Assembly (NCBI RefSeq): GCF_024343735.1
Contig: NZ_RJUE01000054.1
Span: 1-64,000, forward strand
DNA: 64,000 nt
Reading direction: 5' to 3'
Source of the DNA: Lacihabitans sp. CCS-44
GTDB lineage: Bacteria; Bacteroidota; Bacteroidia; Cytophagales; Spirosomataceae
This document shows positions 1-7,978 of this stretch, one piece after another. The notes under the pieces are model-generated. The model was not told where the DNA came from. It worked only from the letters and a program-made list of their open reading frames with translations, and ran no database searches. The translations under genes and the position numbers were made by a program. Within the stretch, counting starts at the first letter, position 1; each line of letters begins with the position of its first letter.

Positions 1-266
1 TAGACTATTTTTCCACTATCATGATTGAGCCATTTACGTCGCTTGATTTTTAGAAAACAAGCCTTGCCACGAAGTGGGAAATCCCTAACTGTTTCTTCCT
101 CAAAGTAACCTTTGGATTCAAGCTTTTGACCATCGAACTCTTTGGGAATAAGGTTGAGTTCGGTAATATGGATATTGTAAGAATTTTCTACTTTTTCTAC
201 TTTAACTACTTCAAAATATTCAAATAAGCCTTCTGGTAGAAGTAATCGGATAAGGTCTTGGTTCAA
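1..266 (-). CDS. ISAon1-type transposase N-terminal region protein, partial
   Basis: Eighty-eight codons run from a TTG start at 266 to the window edge without a stop. The residues from about 49 on (LESKGYFEEETVRDF, then a basic KIKRRKWLNHDSG segment) are the normal continuation of this transposase N-terminal protein, which in the family precedes the DDE transposase frame and is thought to help bind the element ends. This is the only copy in the tandem array that leads into the rest of the element. The TTG overlaps the TGA stop of the preceding repeat ORF (TTGA), so its translation could be coupled to upstream reading. Confidence 0.7.
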   Translation of the reverse strand, partial: MNQDLIRLLLPEGLFEYFEVVKVEKVENSYNIHITELNLIPKEFDGQKLESKGYFEEETVRDFPLRGKACFLKIKRRKWLNHDSGKIV

Positions 267-958
267 TATATATCATTTTGATCCCAAAATAAATAACTTT
301 TTTCATTCCCCCCAACTTTTTGGATTGATCCCTTTTGACCATCGAACTCTTTGGGAATAAGGTTGAGTTCGGTAATATGGATATTGTAAGAATTTTCTAC
401 TTTTTCTACTTTAACTACTTCAAAATATTCAAATAAGCCTTCTGGTAGAAGTAATCGGATAAGGTCTTGGTTCAATATATATCATTTTGATCCCAAAATA
501 AATAACTTTTTTCATTCCCCCCAACTTTTTGGATTGATCCCTTTTGACCATCGAACTCTTTGGGAATAAGGTTGAGTTCGGTAATATGGATATTGTAAGA
601 ATTTTCTACTTTTTCTACTTTAACTACTTCAAAATATTCAAATAAGCCTTCTGGTAGAAGTAATCGGATAAGGTCTTGGTTCAATATATATCATTTTGAT
701 CCCAAAATAAATAACTTTTTTCATTCCCCCCAACTTTTTGGATTGATCCCTTTTGACCATCGAACTCTTTGGGAATAAGGTTGAGTTCGGTAATATGGAT
801 ATTGTAAGAATTTTCTACTTTTTCTACTTTAACTACTTCAAAATATTCAAATAAGCCTTCTGGTAGAAGTAATCGGATAAGGTCTTGGTTCAATATATAT
901 CATTTTGATCCCAAAATAAATAACTTTTTTCATTCCCCCCAACTTTTTGGATTGATCC
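124..958 (-). repeat. Four tandem 209-bp copies of the IS end
   Basis: Copies start at 124, 333, 542 and 751 and appear identical base for base; the fourth is one base short. Each unit contains about 67 bp of IS terminus plus the first 142 bp of the transposase N-terminal gene. Because 209 is not a multiple of three, each upstream copy runs out of frame into the next terminus and encodes a closed 70-residue product (minus strand 893-681, 684-472, 475-263) starting with TTG and ending with the 12-residue tail GNEKSYLFWDQN-DIY. Consecutive ORFs overlap as TTGA. The identity suggests a recent expansion or an assembly artefact. Confidence 0.9.
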
Positions 959-997
959 AATCTCACCAACGGTTTCATCCATGAAAAGGACATATCC
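959..997 (-). pseudogene. Degenerate tRNA-Glu fragment
   Basis: From 970 to 997 this matches the intact neighbouring tRNA-Glu (plus-strand positions 1096-1123) at 24 of 28 positions, covering the anticodon arm, variable region and part of the D arm. The TTC anticodon is preserved. All four differences are G to A on the plus strand. The T arm is only faintly recognisable towards 959, directly at the IS boundary. It is best read as the remnant of a second tRNA-Glu copy that decayed or was broken by the IS. Confidence 0.7.
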
Positions 998-1015
998 ATT
1001 TTTAGATTTTACACA

Positions 1016-1046
1016 AAAGAAAAAGCCTCGGTATTTCTACCAAGGC
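1016..1046 (-). terminator. Intrinsic terminator of tRNA-Glu
   Basis: Hairpin arms 1025-1033 and 1038-1046 pair with one mismatch around a four-base loop. On the minus strand the stem is followed by a T-rich run (1016-1024). It lies about 27 bp past the tRNA 3' end. Confidence 0.75.
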
Positions 1047-1072
1047 TTCCCCTTTTTCACTTCACATTTTTG

Positions 1073-1144
1073 TGACCCTACGGGGAATCGAACCCCGGTT
1101 TCATCCGTGAAAGGGACGTGTCCTAACCGCTAGACGATAGGGCC
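1073..1144 (-). tRNA. tRNA-Glu (anticodon TTC)
   Basis: A complete 72-nt cloverleaf reads from 1144 down to 1073. The acceptor arms GGCCCTA and TAGGGTC pair with one G-U, the anticodon loop is CTTTCAC giving TTC, and the T arm carries GGTTCGATTCC. The CCA end is not encoded. It has its own promoter and terminator and appears to be a single-gene transcript. Confidence 0.95.
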
Positions 1145-1225
1145 GACTGGTCCCATTTATCGAAATTGGCGTTTAAAAAACATCATTTTTTCTAAATGAC
1201 CGATACCGTTTCCGTTATCGTGGTG

Positions 1226-1256
1226 CAAAAGTATAAGCTTTATTTTAATTACACAA
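1226..1256 (-). promoter_or_regulatory. Bacteroidota-type promoter for tRNA-Glu
   Basis: On the minus strand TTG (1256-1254) is followed after 20 bases by TACTTTTG (1233-1226), an exact match to the TAnnTTTG minus-7 element with the usual spacing. Transcription would start near 1220, about 75 bases before the tRNA. The rest of 1145-1445 holds no gene that I can support. Confidence 0.7.
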
Positions 1257-1445
1257 GTCCTGATTTTAAATATTTTTGATTTCCTTAAAATTCTTTTAAA
1301 AATTCAATGAATTATCAGAAAAGGTAAATAAAAAACGGCTTTTTGCGATTCCTTGCCCAAATCGCCCCAATTTGACTATTTGAGTGGCTTTTTTTTGCTT
1401 AACAAGCCTTTATGATTATTTTTGAGGCCTAACCATTTATCTCGA

Positions 1446-3941
1446 ATGCTCAATATCAACAAACTAGCACTTTTCCTGTTTTTTGTTTCGCATGCTATAT
1501 TAGCCCAAACCCTAAAATCGCCTGAAGAATTCTTTGGAAACGCCACCGGCTCTAAATTTCATTTCCACCACCAATTGATAGGCTATGCCGAATACGTGGC
1601 GGCAAACAAACCCGAAAATGTGAAGATTTTTCCGCTCGGTTTCACCACCGAAGGCCGTCCGCAGATAATTGTGGCCATCGGATCCAAGGAAAATATCCAA
1701 AACATCGAGCAGATTCGTAAGTCCAACCTCCAAAACATCGGTCTCATGGCTGGAGCTGGCAATAAAAATATCCCGACGATTGCCTATTTGTCGTACAACG
1801 TACACGGCAACGAATCCGTAAATGCCGAAACCTCGGTAAAGGTGATTTACGAAATGGCCAACGGAACCTCTGATTTGGCCAAAAAAGTCTTGAAAAACAC
1901 CTTGATTTTGATAGATCCTTGTGTAAATCCCGACGGATTTGACCGTTACAGCCAGTGGTACAACCGTTATTTGGGCAAAAAACCTGATTTGCATGCTGCT
2001 TCTGTGGAACACCACGAGCCTTGGCCGGGTGGTAGGTTTAACCACTATTTGTTTGATTTGAACAGAGACATTGCTTGGCAAACACAAAAAGAAACGCAGC
2101 AACGTATCAAGTTCTACAATTCGTGGATGCCGCATCTGCACGCCGATTTTCACGAAATGGGACCCAACTCCACGTACTATTTTCCGCCTTCTGCCAAACC
2201 TTTCCATGAAGATTTGACGGGTTTTCAAAGAGAATTTCAAGAACTTTTGGGCCAGTACAACAAAAAAGCATTCGACGAAAAAGGCTGGTTATATTTCACC
2301 AAAGAAAACTATGACTTGTTTTACCCAAGCTATGGCGACACGTATCCGTCTTACAACGGAGCCATCGGTATGACTTTTGAGCAAGGTGGAGGAGGAGCTG
2401 CGGGATTGGCTTACAAAAGAAATGATGGGGATACCTTGACGTTGAAAGACAGGATTATGCATTCGTTTTCTACAAGTTTAGGTACTTTGGAGGCACTTTC
2501 TGACAAATCAGAAAAGACGATTGAGGAGTTCAATAAGTTTTTTACAGAGGCTCAAAGTAAAGGTTTCGGCAAATACAAATCTTATGTGATGAAGTTTAAA
2601 GGCAATGAAGCCAAAGTAAAGGCCTTGGCAGAGCAATTAGACAAAATGCAAATTGAATATTCTTTTGCCAACAAAAAATCTTCGGGAACGGGTTTTAACT
2701 ATCAAAACCAAAAAGAGGAAACTTTTAACATTGAGGATAATGACATGATAGTCAATTCTTACCAGCCCAAGGGCGTTTTGGCCAAAATACTTTTCGAGCC
2801 GAAATCTTATTTGGAAGACTCTAATACTTACGACATTACGGCTTGGGCATTGCCTTATGCGTATGATTTACCAGCATTTGCTTCTAGCCAAAAACTCAGC
2901 GGAAGTACAACCAAACCAAAGTTTGATACGAAAGTGGAAGTCACCAAAGGCAAAAGAGTTTTTGCGTTTGCATCAGAGGTCAATTCTTTCGAGGAATCGA
3001 AGTTTTTGGCCCAACTTTTCAAAGAAAACATCAAAGTAAGATTACAAGAGTCATCGTTTAAAGCTGGTGGAAAAGATTTTGGTGCCGGGACTTTGTTGGT
3101 AACCCGCAAAGGCAATGAGAATTTGGGTGAGAACTTCGAAGCCAAAGTAACTTCCATCGCCAAAGCGTTTGATATCAATTTATTATCGCTTTATTCGGGA
3201 TTGGTAGAAAGTGGCCCAGACATGGGAGCAAGTTCGGTAGATGTGTTGAATCCTCCGAAAATAGGTTTGATGGTAGGGGCGGGCATAACACCCACTGCAG
3301 CGGGAGATGTTTGGCATTTCTTCGATCAGCAGCTGGATTACCCTATCACGCTTATCGATGGTTCATATTTTGGCAGAGTTGACCTTTGGACACTGGATGT
3401 TTTGATTCTGCCCAATGGTCAGTACGGAAATATCATAAAAGACCACAAGGAATTGACGCGTTGGGTGAGCGATGGTGGCAGGGTGATATTGTTGGAAAGT
3501 GCAAATGATTTTCTGGCAGGAAAGGATGGGATAGAATTGAAGGCAAAAAGCAAACCCGATGCTAAAAATGACATAAACAAAAGCTATGGCTCAAGAGATA
3601 GAGATGCTATTTCAGACCAAATCCCTGGAGCAATTTTCAAAGTGAATCTTGATAATACGCATCCTTTGGCTTATGGATATGATAAAACTTCTAATGTGAT
3701 GATAAAAAATACTTTGGATAACGAATACCTCAAAAACGGCTGGAATGTAGGTAAATTGGGAGAACATGTAAGTGGTTTTGTGGGGCAAAACGTCAAAAAG
3801 ACAATGAAAGATGCACCTGTATTCGCTGTTCAAGACCACGGAAAAGGTAAAATAATTCACCTTTTAGAAAGTCCAATCTTTAGAGGCTTTTGGTACGGAG
3901 GAAAACTCCTAATGGCCAATGCAGCTTTTTTGGTGAGGTAG
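1446..3941 (+). CDS. Exported M14-family zinc carboxypeptidase
   Basis: The 831-residue product begins with a signal peptide (about residues 1-21, ending AILAQ). The ATG at 1446 is preferred over a TTG 24 bp upstream because the signal peptide starts there. The M14 catalytic region spans roughly residues 25-370: HGNE at 120-123 gives the zinc-binding HxxE, followed by the HADFHEMGPNSTYYFPP stretch and the glutamate of MTFEQGGGG. The remaining 450 residues are typical of large Bacteroidota members, with a Rossmann-like accessory region of unknown role. It likely trims peptides outside the cytoplasm. The gene stands alone, followed by a dispersed repeat. Confidence 0.88.
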   Translation: MLNINKLALFLFFVSHAILAQTLKSPEEFFGNATGSKFHFHHQLIGYAEYVAANKPENVKIFPLGFTTEGRPQIIVAIGSKENIQNIEQIRKSNLQNIGLMAGAGNKNIPTIAYLSYNVHGNESVNAETSVKVIYEMANGTSDLAKKVLKNTLILIDPCVNPDGFDRYSQWYNRYLGKKPDLHAASVEHHEPWPGGRFNHYLFDLNRDIAWQTQKETQQRIKFYNSWMPHLHADFHEMGPNSTYYFPPSAKPFHEDLTGFQREFQELLGQYNKKAFDEKGWLYFTKENYDLFYPSYGDTYPSYNGAIGMTFEQGGGGAAGLAYKRNDGDTLTLKDRIMHSFSTSLGTLEALSDKSEKTIEEFNKFFTEAQSKGFGKYKSYVMKFKGNEAKVKALAEQLDKMQIEYSFANKKSSGTGFNYQNQKEETFNIEDNDMIVNSYQPKGVLAKILFEPKSYLEDSNTYDITAWALPYAYDLPAFASSQKLSGSTTKPKFDTKVEVTKGKRVFAFASEVNSFEESKFLAQLFKENIKVRLQESSFKAGGKDFGAGTLLVTRKGNENLGENFEAKVTSIAKAFDINLLSLYSGLVESGPDMGASSVDVLNPPKIGLMVGAGITPTAAGDVWHFFDQQLDYPITLIDGSYFGRVDLWTLDVLILPNGQYGNIIKDHKELTRWVSDGGRVILLESANDFLAGKDGIELKAKSKPDAKNDINKSYGSRDRDAISDQIPGAIFKVNLDNTHPLAYGYDKTSNVMIKNTLDNEYLKNGWNVGKLGEHVSGFVGQNVKKTMKDAPVFAVQDHGKGKIIHLLESPIFRGFWYGGKLLMANAAFLVR

Positions 3942-3960
3942 GTTTGTTCAAGTATAATTG

Positions 3961-4080
3961 GAACACGGATGACACTGATTTCAACACGGATTGACACGGA
4001 TTTATGACTTATAAAAATCTGTGAAAATCAGTGTTATTTCAAATATCAGTGCGGCAGCCGTTGCCGTCATCTGTGTGCCA
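3961..4080 (-). repeat. Dispersed intergenic repeat, copy 1
   Basis: This 120-bp stretch between two genes is full of variants of ACACGGATT and ATCAGTGT. Its reverse complement starts GCACACAGATGACG and ends with ATCCGTGTTCC, matching the ends of the element at 7825-7976 in the opposite orientation. No coding potential is visible. Confidence 0.65.
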
Positions 4081-4106
4081 TTACCACGTATCTTAATATC
4101 AACAGA

Positions 4107-5618
4107 ATGTATAAATTCATTATTCTGATATCAGTAATCCTCCTTTCTTGTTCCTCCAAAAAAAAGGAGCAAGAAACTGATTTTTGTTCGAAAGTAAAAC
4201 TGAAAGAAGCTGGTGGTCTTACTCAGATTTTAAGTCCATTCAAAGATAGCCTAAGCACTAAAACGGCATCCTATGTGCTGGAAGACGGTGGAGGTTCATT
4301 AATTACAAGAGCATGGTTTACTGAAAAAGCCGAAAAGAGTATTGATATTCAGTATTTTATATTTTCTACAGATAATGTAGGTCTTATAGCTTGCGATTAT
4401 TTGGTCAGAGCCGCTGATAGAGGAGTAAAAGTTAGGCTTTTGGTAGATGACATGATGGTGGATGCTGATTTGGAGGATATTTTGACACTAGATGCTCATC
4501 CAAACATTGAAATAAAAGTCTATAATCCTGGTGTGAATTTGGGTAAGAACATAATCAACAAACTAAGTAAGTTCGCTACGGATTTTAGGTCTGGTAATCT
4601 TAGAATGCACAATAAAACCTTTATTGTGGATGAAAAAGTAGCCATCACTGGTGGTAGAAATATAGCCGACGAGTATTTTGATTACGACCACGAATACAAT
4701 TTTAGAGATAGAGATATTCTGCTGATGGGAAAAGATGTAAATGCCATGCAACAGTCATTTTTATTATTTTGGGAAAGCAATTTAAGCGTTTCTGTTTCTA
4801 AAATCAGTGAGAAAAAGGTAGTCAATAATAACAAGGCTTATGAGAAACTTCACCAATACGCTTGTAATCCTGAGAATTTTTGGCCGCAAGTACGTGCAGA
4901 ACTAGATAGCTTTTCTGAAACATTTAATAAGTTACTCAGTTCCAAAAACTTCGTTTGGACTTCTGACGTAAAATTTATTTCTGATTTGCCTGGAAAAAAT
5001 AAAAACCATAAAGGATTGTTGGGTGGTGGCGAAACCACAAGAGAATTGATAAAACTTATCAATAATGCAAAAAAGTCAGTAGATATTCAAACACCTTATT
5101 TAATCACAACTGAAGTAGGTAAAATAGTTTTTGCAGATGCTGTAAAAAGAGGTGTTAAAGTGAGGATATTGACCAATAGTATGGCTTCAACAGACAATGC
5201 CGAAGCTTTTAGTGGATATCAAAGGGACAGAGCAAAACTATTGAAAACGGGCGTTGAAATCTATGAATTTAAGCCTGACGCGAAAGAACGTTTCAAGATG
5301 ATGACAGGGGCTTTGCAAAAGAAAATGAATTTTACACCGATTTTTGGTCTTCATGCCAAATCTATGGTAGTAGATGGGCAGCTAGCAGTTGTTGGTACGT
5401 TTAATTTAGATCCAAGAAGTGCCAATCTCAACACAGAATGCTTTGTTGTTGTAAATTCCAAAATACTTTCTTCAGGAGTTTTAGAAAACATGGAAACCGA
5501 CTTCCTCCCCGAAAACTCGTGGCGAACCACCGAAAAATTCAACCCAGACAAAGAAGTAAACCTCTCCAAACGCTTAAAAGTAATGAGTAGGAGAGTAGTG
5601 CCGAAGGAGATATTATAA
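4107..5618 (+). CDS. Phospholipase D / cardiolipin synthase-like lipoprotein
   Basis: The 503-residue protein starts with a lipoprotein signal (ISVILLSCSSKK; acylated cysteine at 15). Two HxKx4D catalytic motifs are present, HNKTFIVD (H168, K170, D175) and HAKSMVVD (H416, K418, D423), each followed by the GG/GTxN segment, so the active site formed by the paired halves looks intact. Family members transfer or hydrolyse phosphodiester head groups of phospholipids, and many are cardiolipin synthases. The lipid anchor places this one on the periplasmic side of a membrane, which is unlike standard Cls enzymes with N-terminal membrane helices. The substrate is therefore uncertain. Confidence 0.85.
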   Translation: MYKFIILISVILLSCSSKKKEQETDFCSKVKLKEAGGLTQILSPFKDSLSTKTASYVLEDGGGSLITRAWFTEKAEKSIDIQYFIFSTDNVGLIACDYLVRAADRGVKVRLLVDDMMVDADLEDILTLDAHPNIEIKVYNPGVNLGKNIINKLSKFATDFRSGNLRMHNKTFIVDEKVAITGGRNIADEYFDYDHEYNFRDRDILLMGKDVNAMQQSFLLFWESNLSVSVSKISEKKVVNNNKAYEKLHQYACNPENFWPQVRAELDSFSETFNKLLSSKNFVWTSDVKFISDLPGKNKNHKGLLGGGETTRELIKLINNAKKSVDIQTPYLITTEVGKIVFADAVKRGVKVRILTNSMASTDNAEAFSGYQRDRAKLLKTGVEIYEFKPDAKERFKMMTGALQKKMNFTPIFGLHAKSMVVDGQLAVVGTFNLDPRSANLNTECFVVVNSKILSSGVLENMETDFLPENSWRTTEKFNPDKEVNLSKRLKVMSRRVVPKEIL

Positions 5619-5699
5619 TGACTTTTAATGGTTTATGTTCTAAAACATCATAATCCCATCGTAGAATTGTCTTATTTCAAGAATAATGCAGAATTGGCA

Positions 5700-5729
5700 T
5701 TGTTCTGAAAATTATTCTCATTACCTTTG
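5700..5729 (+). promoter_or_regulatory. Promoter of the DEAD-box helicase gene
   Basis: TTG at 5700-5702, a 19-base spacer and TACCTTTG at 5722-5729 match the Bacteroidota housekeeping promoter exactly. Transcription would start near 5735. Confidence 0.75.
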
Positions 5730-5734
5730 CATCG

Positions 5735-5925
5735 TTTTTAATCGAACTATCCGTTCGAGACTCTGCAAATGGCAAAAGGATTATCGACTCCTTTTATTTT
5801 TCCCTTCAGAGCAGGCAACGGATACAATCCGTGATGTTCACGTAAGGGCGTATCGCAATCGCCTCATTTTATTTTATTATTTTCAAAAATTCGGTCGTTA
5901 GCGAAACGCCCGACAAACAGATTTT
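5735..5925 (+). promoter_or_regulatory. Long structured 5' leader of the helicase mRNA
   Basis: About 190 bases separate the predicted start site from the ATG. The leader contains a perfect hairpin at 5818-5832 (6-bp arms around ACA) and further GC-rich complementary segments near 5844-5865 and 5889-5915. A 71-codon frame crossing it lacks any protein-like features. Long leaders of this kind are common on cold-inducible helicase genes, so a temperature- or autoregulatory role is a reasonable inference. Confidence 0.5.
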
Positions 5926-7713
5926 ATGCAAACAGTTAAGTTTACAGATTTCCCTGTGTCTGAGTATATACTCCAAGCAGTGGAAGCAATGGGATTCGAG
6001 AACACTACACCTATTCAAGCTGCCGCTATTCCAGTGGTTTTATCGGGTAGAGACGTTATTGGGCAAGCTCAAACAGGTACAGGTAAAACCGCAGCGTTCG
6101 GTATTCCAGCCATCGAGCATGTAGATGTGGAGAATCGTGCTACACAAGTATTGATTATGTGTCCAACCAGAGAGTTGGCCCTTCAAGTAAAAGAGCAAAT
6201 CACTGCTCTAGCGAAATTTAAAAAAGGATTATTGGTAACTGCCATATACGGTGGTGAGTCTTACGAAAGACAATTTGCTAACCTTAAAAGAGGTACGCAG
6301 ATAGTAGTAGGTACTCCAGGTAGAATCATGGACCACATCGAAAAGAAAACTTTGAAATTGGACAATATTTCAATGGTGATTTTGGATGAGGCAGACGAAA
6401 TGTTGAACATGGGCTTCAGAGAAGATATCGAGCAGATATTGTCTCACGCTCCTGAAGAAAGACAAACCGTTCTTTTCTCGGCTACAATGTCAAAAGACAT
6501 ATTGAATATCACTAAGAAATTTCAGAAAAATCCTGAGATTATCAAAGTGACTAAAAACGAAATCACTAACGTAAATATCGACCAAGCTTACTACTTAGTA
6601 AAAAGAGAAGCCAAGTTTGAATTGATGGTACGTTTGATTGACGTTCACGATTTGCAGTTGATGTTGGTGTTCTGTAATACCAAATCGAAAGTGGATGAAT
6701 TGGTAGAAGACCTACAAGCACAAGGCTATGCAGCTGAAGGTTTGCACGGAGACTTACGCCAAGCGGCTAGAAATCAGGTAATGAACAAGTTCCGTAACGG
6801 AAACACTAAAATATTGGTAGCTACAGACGTAGCCGCTAGAGGTATCGATGTAAGCGGCGTTGACGCTGTTTTCAACTTCGACCTTCCAATGGATCTTGAA
6901 TATTATGTACACCGTATCGGTCGTACAGGTAGAGCGGGTAAATTGGGCAGAGCGTTCTTATTTATCAGCAAAAGAGATCGTAACAGAATGAGAGATTTGG
7001 AAAACTACACCAAGTCGGCCATTCCTCAAGGACAAATACCAACACAAGCTGACATGACGAAAGCTCGTCAAAACAAGTTTGTAGAAAAGATTAAGGCCAA
7101 CATTCAAGAAGAAGGCAATGAAGCTTTCGAAGGAATAGTGGATCAATTGAAAGAAGAAGGTTTCTTGACGCACCAGATTGTATCAGCTTTGATGCGTATG
7201 CAATCTGGAACAGTAAGAAAGTCAAGCTTCAAAGATCACGAACTTTCTGACGACGGCGGTAGAGGTACTGAAAGAAGAACTGAAAGCAGATTTGGTGGTA
7301 GAAATGAAAGACCAACAGGTGGCAGAGGTTATGAAAGAGGTGGAGACTCACAAAGAAACGGAAGTTTTGAGCGTAGAGGAGATGCCACCAGAAGTCGTGG
7401 CAGATTTGAAGGTGGTTCAGAAAGCCCAAGACCAAGACGTGAGTTTGGTGCTGGAGCTCCAACTGGCGTAGCAGAAGCTGGAATGACACGTTTATTCCTT
7501 AACCTTGGAAGAAAAGATAACGTATCTCCAAATCATATTGTAGGTGCTATAGCTTCTGAAGCTAAAATACCTGGAAAGGCTATTGGTCAGATAGATATGT
7601 ATGACAAATTTAGCTTTGTTGAAGTGGCTCACAAAGACGTAAGTCGCGTGATAGACGGTATGAAAGGGAAAACCATCAATGCTCGCGAAGCGAATATTGA
7701 AGTTGCGAAATAA
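5926..7713 (+). CDS. deaD: DEAD-box ATP-dependent RNA helicase
   Basis: The 595-residue protein has all core motifs: Q motif near residues 8-31, AQTGTGKT at 48-55, PTREL at 80-84, DEAD at 154-157, SAT near 186, and HRIGRTGRAG near 330. The helicase core is followed by a flexible Arg/Gly-rich tract (about 430-505) and a C-terminal DbpA/CsdA-type RNA-binding domain (about 515-593). This layout fits cytoplasmic CsdA/DeaD helicases that unwind structured RNA in ribosome assembly, cold adaptation and RNA decay. The long leader suggests post-transcriptional control. The symbol is given by architecture; a one-to-one orthologue call would need a tree. Confidence 0.92.
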   Translation: MQTVKFTDFPVSEYILQAVEAMGFENTTPIQAAAIPVVLSGRDVIGQAQTGTGKTAAFGIPAIEHVDVENRATQVLIMCPTRELALQVKEQITALAKFKKGLLVTAIYGGESYERQFANLKRGTQIVVGTPGRIMDHIEKKTLKLDNISMVILDEADEMLNMGFREDIEQILSHAPEERQTVLFSATMSKDILNITKKFQKNPEIIKVTKNEITNVNIDQAYYLVKREAKFELMVRLIDVHDLQLMLVFCNTKSKVDELVEDLQAQGYAAEGLHGDLRQAARNQVMNKFRNGNTKILVATDVAARGIDVSGVDAVFNFDLPMDLEYYVHRIGRTGRAGKLGRAFLFISKRDRNRMRDLENYTKSAIPQGQIPTQADMTKARQNKFVEKIKANIQEEGNEAFEGIVDQLKEEGFLTHQIVSALMRMQSGTVRKSSFKDHELSDDGGRGTERRTESRFGGRNERPTGGRGYERGGDSQRNGSFERRGDATRSRGRFEGGSESPRPRREFGAGAPTGVAEAGMTRLFLNLGRKDNVSPNHIVGAIASEAKIPGKAIGQIDMYDKFSFVEVAHKDVSRVIDGMKGKTINAREANIEVAK

Positions 7714-7738
7714 GAATTAGGATAAATTTTTATAGATG

Positions 7739-7768
7739 AAAGTGGATCAGCAATGGTCCACTTTTTTT
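7739..7768 (+). terminator. Terminator after the helicase gene
   Basis: Arms 7739-7749 and 7754-7764 pair (one G-U) around a GCAA tetraloop and run into a T tract. This is a strong intrinsic terminator. Confidence 0.85.
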
Positions 7769-7824
7769 GGTTTTTAAGCGACAAAAGTTTAACAAATCGT
7801 AATAAGTAAAGATGTGTAATAATA

Positions 7825-7976
7825 GCACACAGATGACGCTGACGGTTGGCCGCTGCCATGCAAGCACCACGGATTAAACGGATTTTTAATTTAAAAAAAG
7901 CTTTACCGTGGAGATAAAATTAATCCATCAAGAGAATTAAAAATCCGTGTCTAATCCATAAAATCCGCGTTCCATA
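7825..7976 (+). repeat. Dispersed intergenic repeat, copy 2
   Basis: This roughly 150-bp element lies between convergent genes. It begins GCACACAGATGACG and ends ATCCGCGTTCC, matching the ends of the 3961-4080 element in inverse orientation. Internally it has long complementary arms (GGATTTTTAATT near 7879 and AATTAAAAATCC near 7935), so the RNA or single strand could fold into an extended hairpin. No coding potential is visible. Confidence 0.65.
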
Positions 7977-7978
7977 AT

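Larger units (their letters stand above)
1..958 (-). mobile_element. ISAon1-type insertion sequence end, partial
   Basis: This is the left end (in reading direction) of an insertion sequence on the minus strand, cut by the window edge. The coding part matches from memory the N-terminal region protein of ISAon1-family transposases, with the characteristic LLLPEGLFEYFEV start and the DFPLRGKACFLKIKRRKW segment. The outer boundary is placed at 958, where the sequence GGATCAATCC (minus strand) stops matching the internal repeat. No target duplication can be shown because only one end is present. The main transposase frame would lie outside the window. Confidence 0.75.

Noticed and set aside
263-893. 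Three 70-residue ORFs in the tandem array as genes in their own right
   Set aside because: They are the out-of-frame products of the duplicated IS end. The common 48-residue part is a transposase fragment and the tail is translated IS terminus.
124-958. CRISPR array
   Set aside because: The 209-bp units are directly joined without spacers and carry transposase coding sequence.
1512-2240. 242-codon minus-strand ORF inside the M14 gene
   Set aside because: It is a shadow frame opposite a well-supported carboxypeptidase.
5686-5901. 71-codon ORF in the helicase leader
   Set aside because: It overlaps the predicted promoter, has no protein-like pattern, and fits better as untranslated leader.
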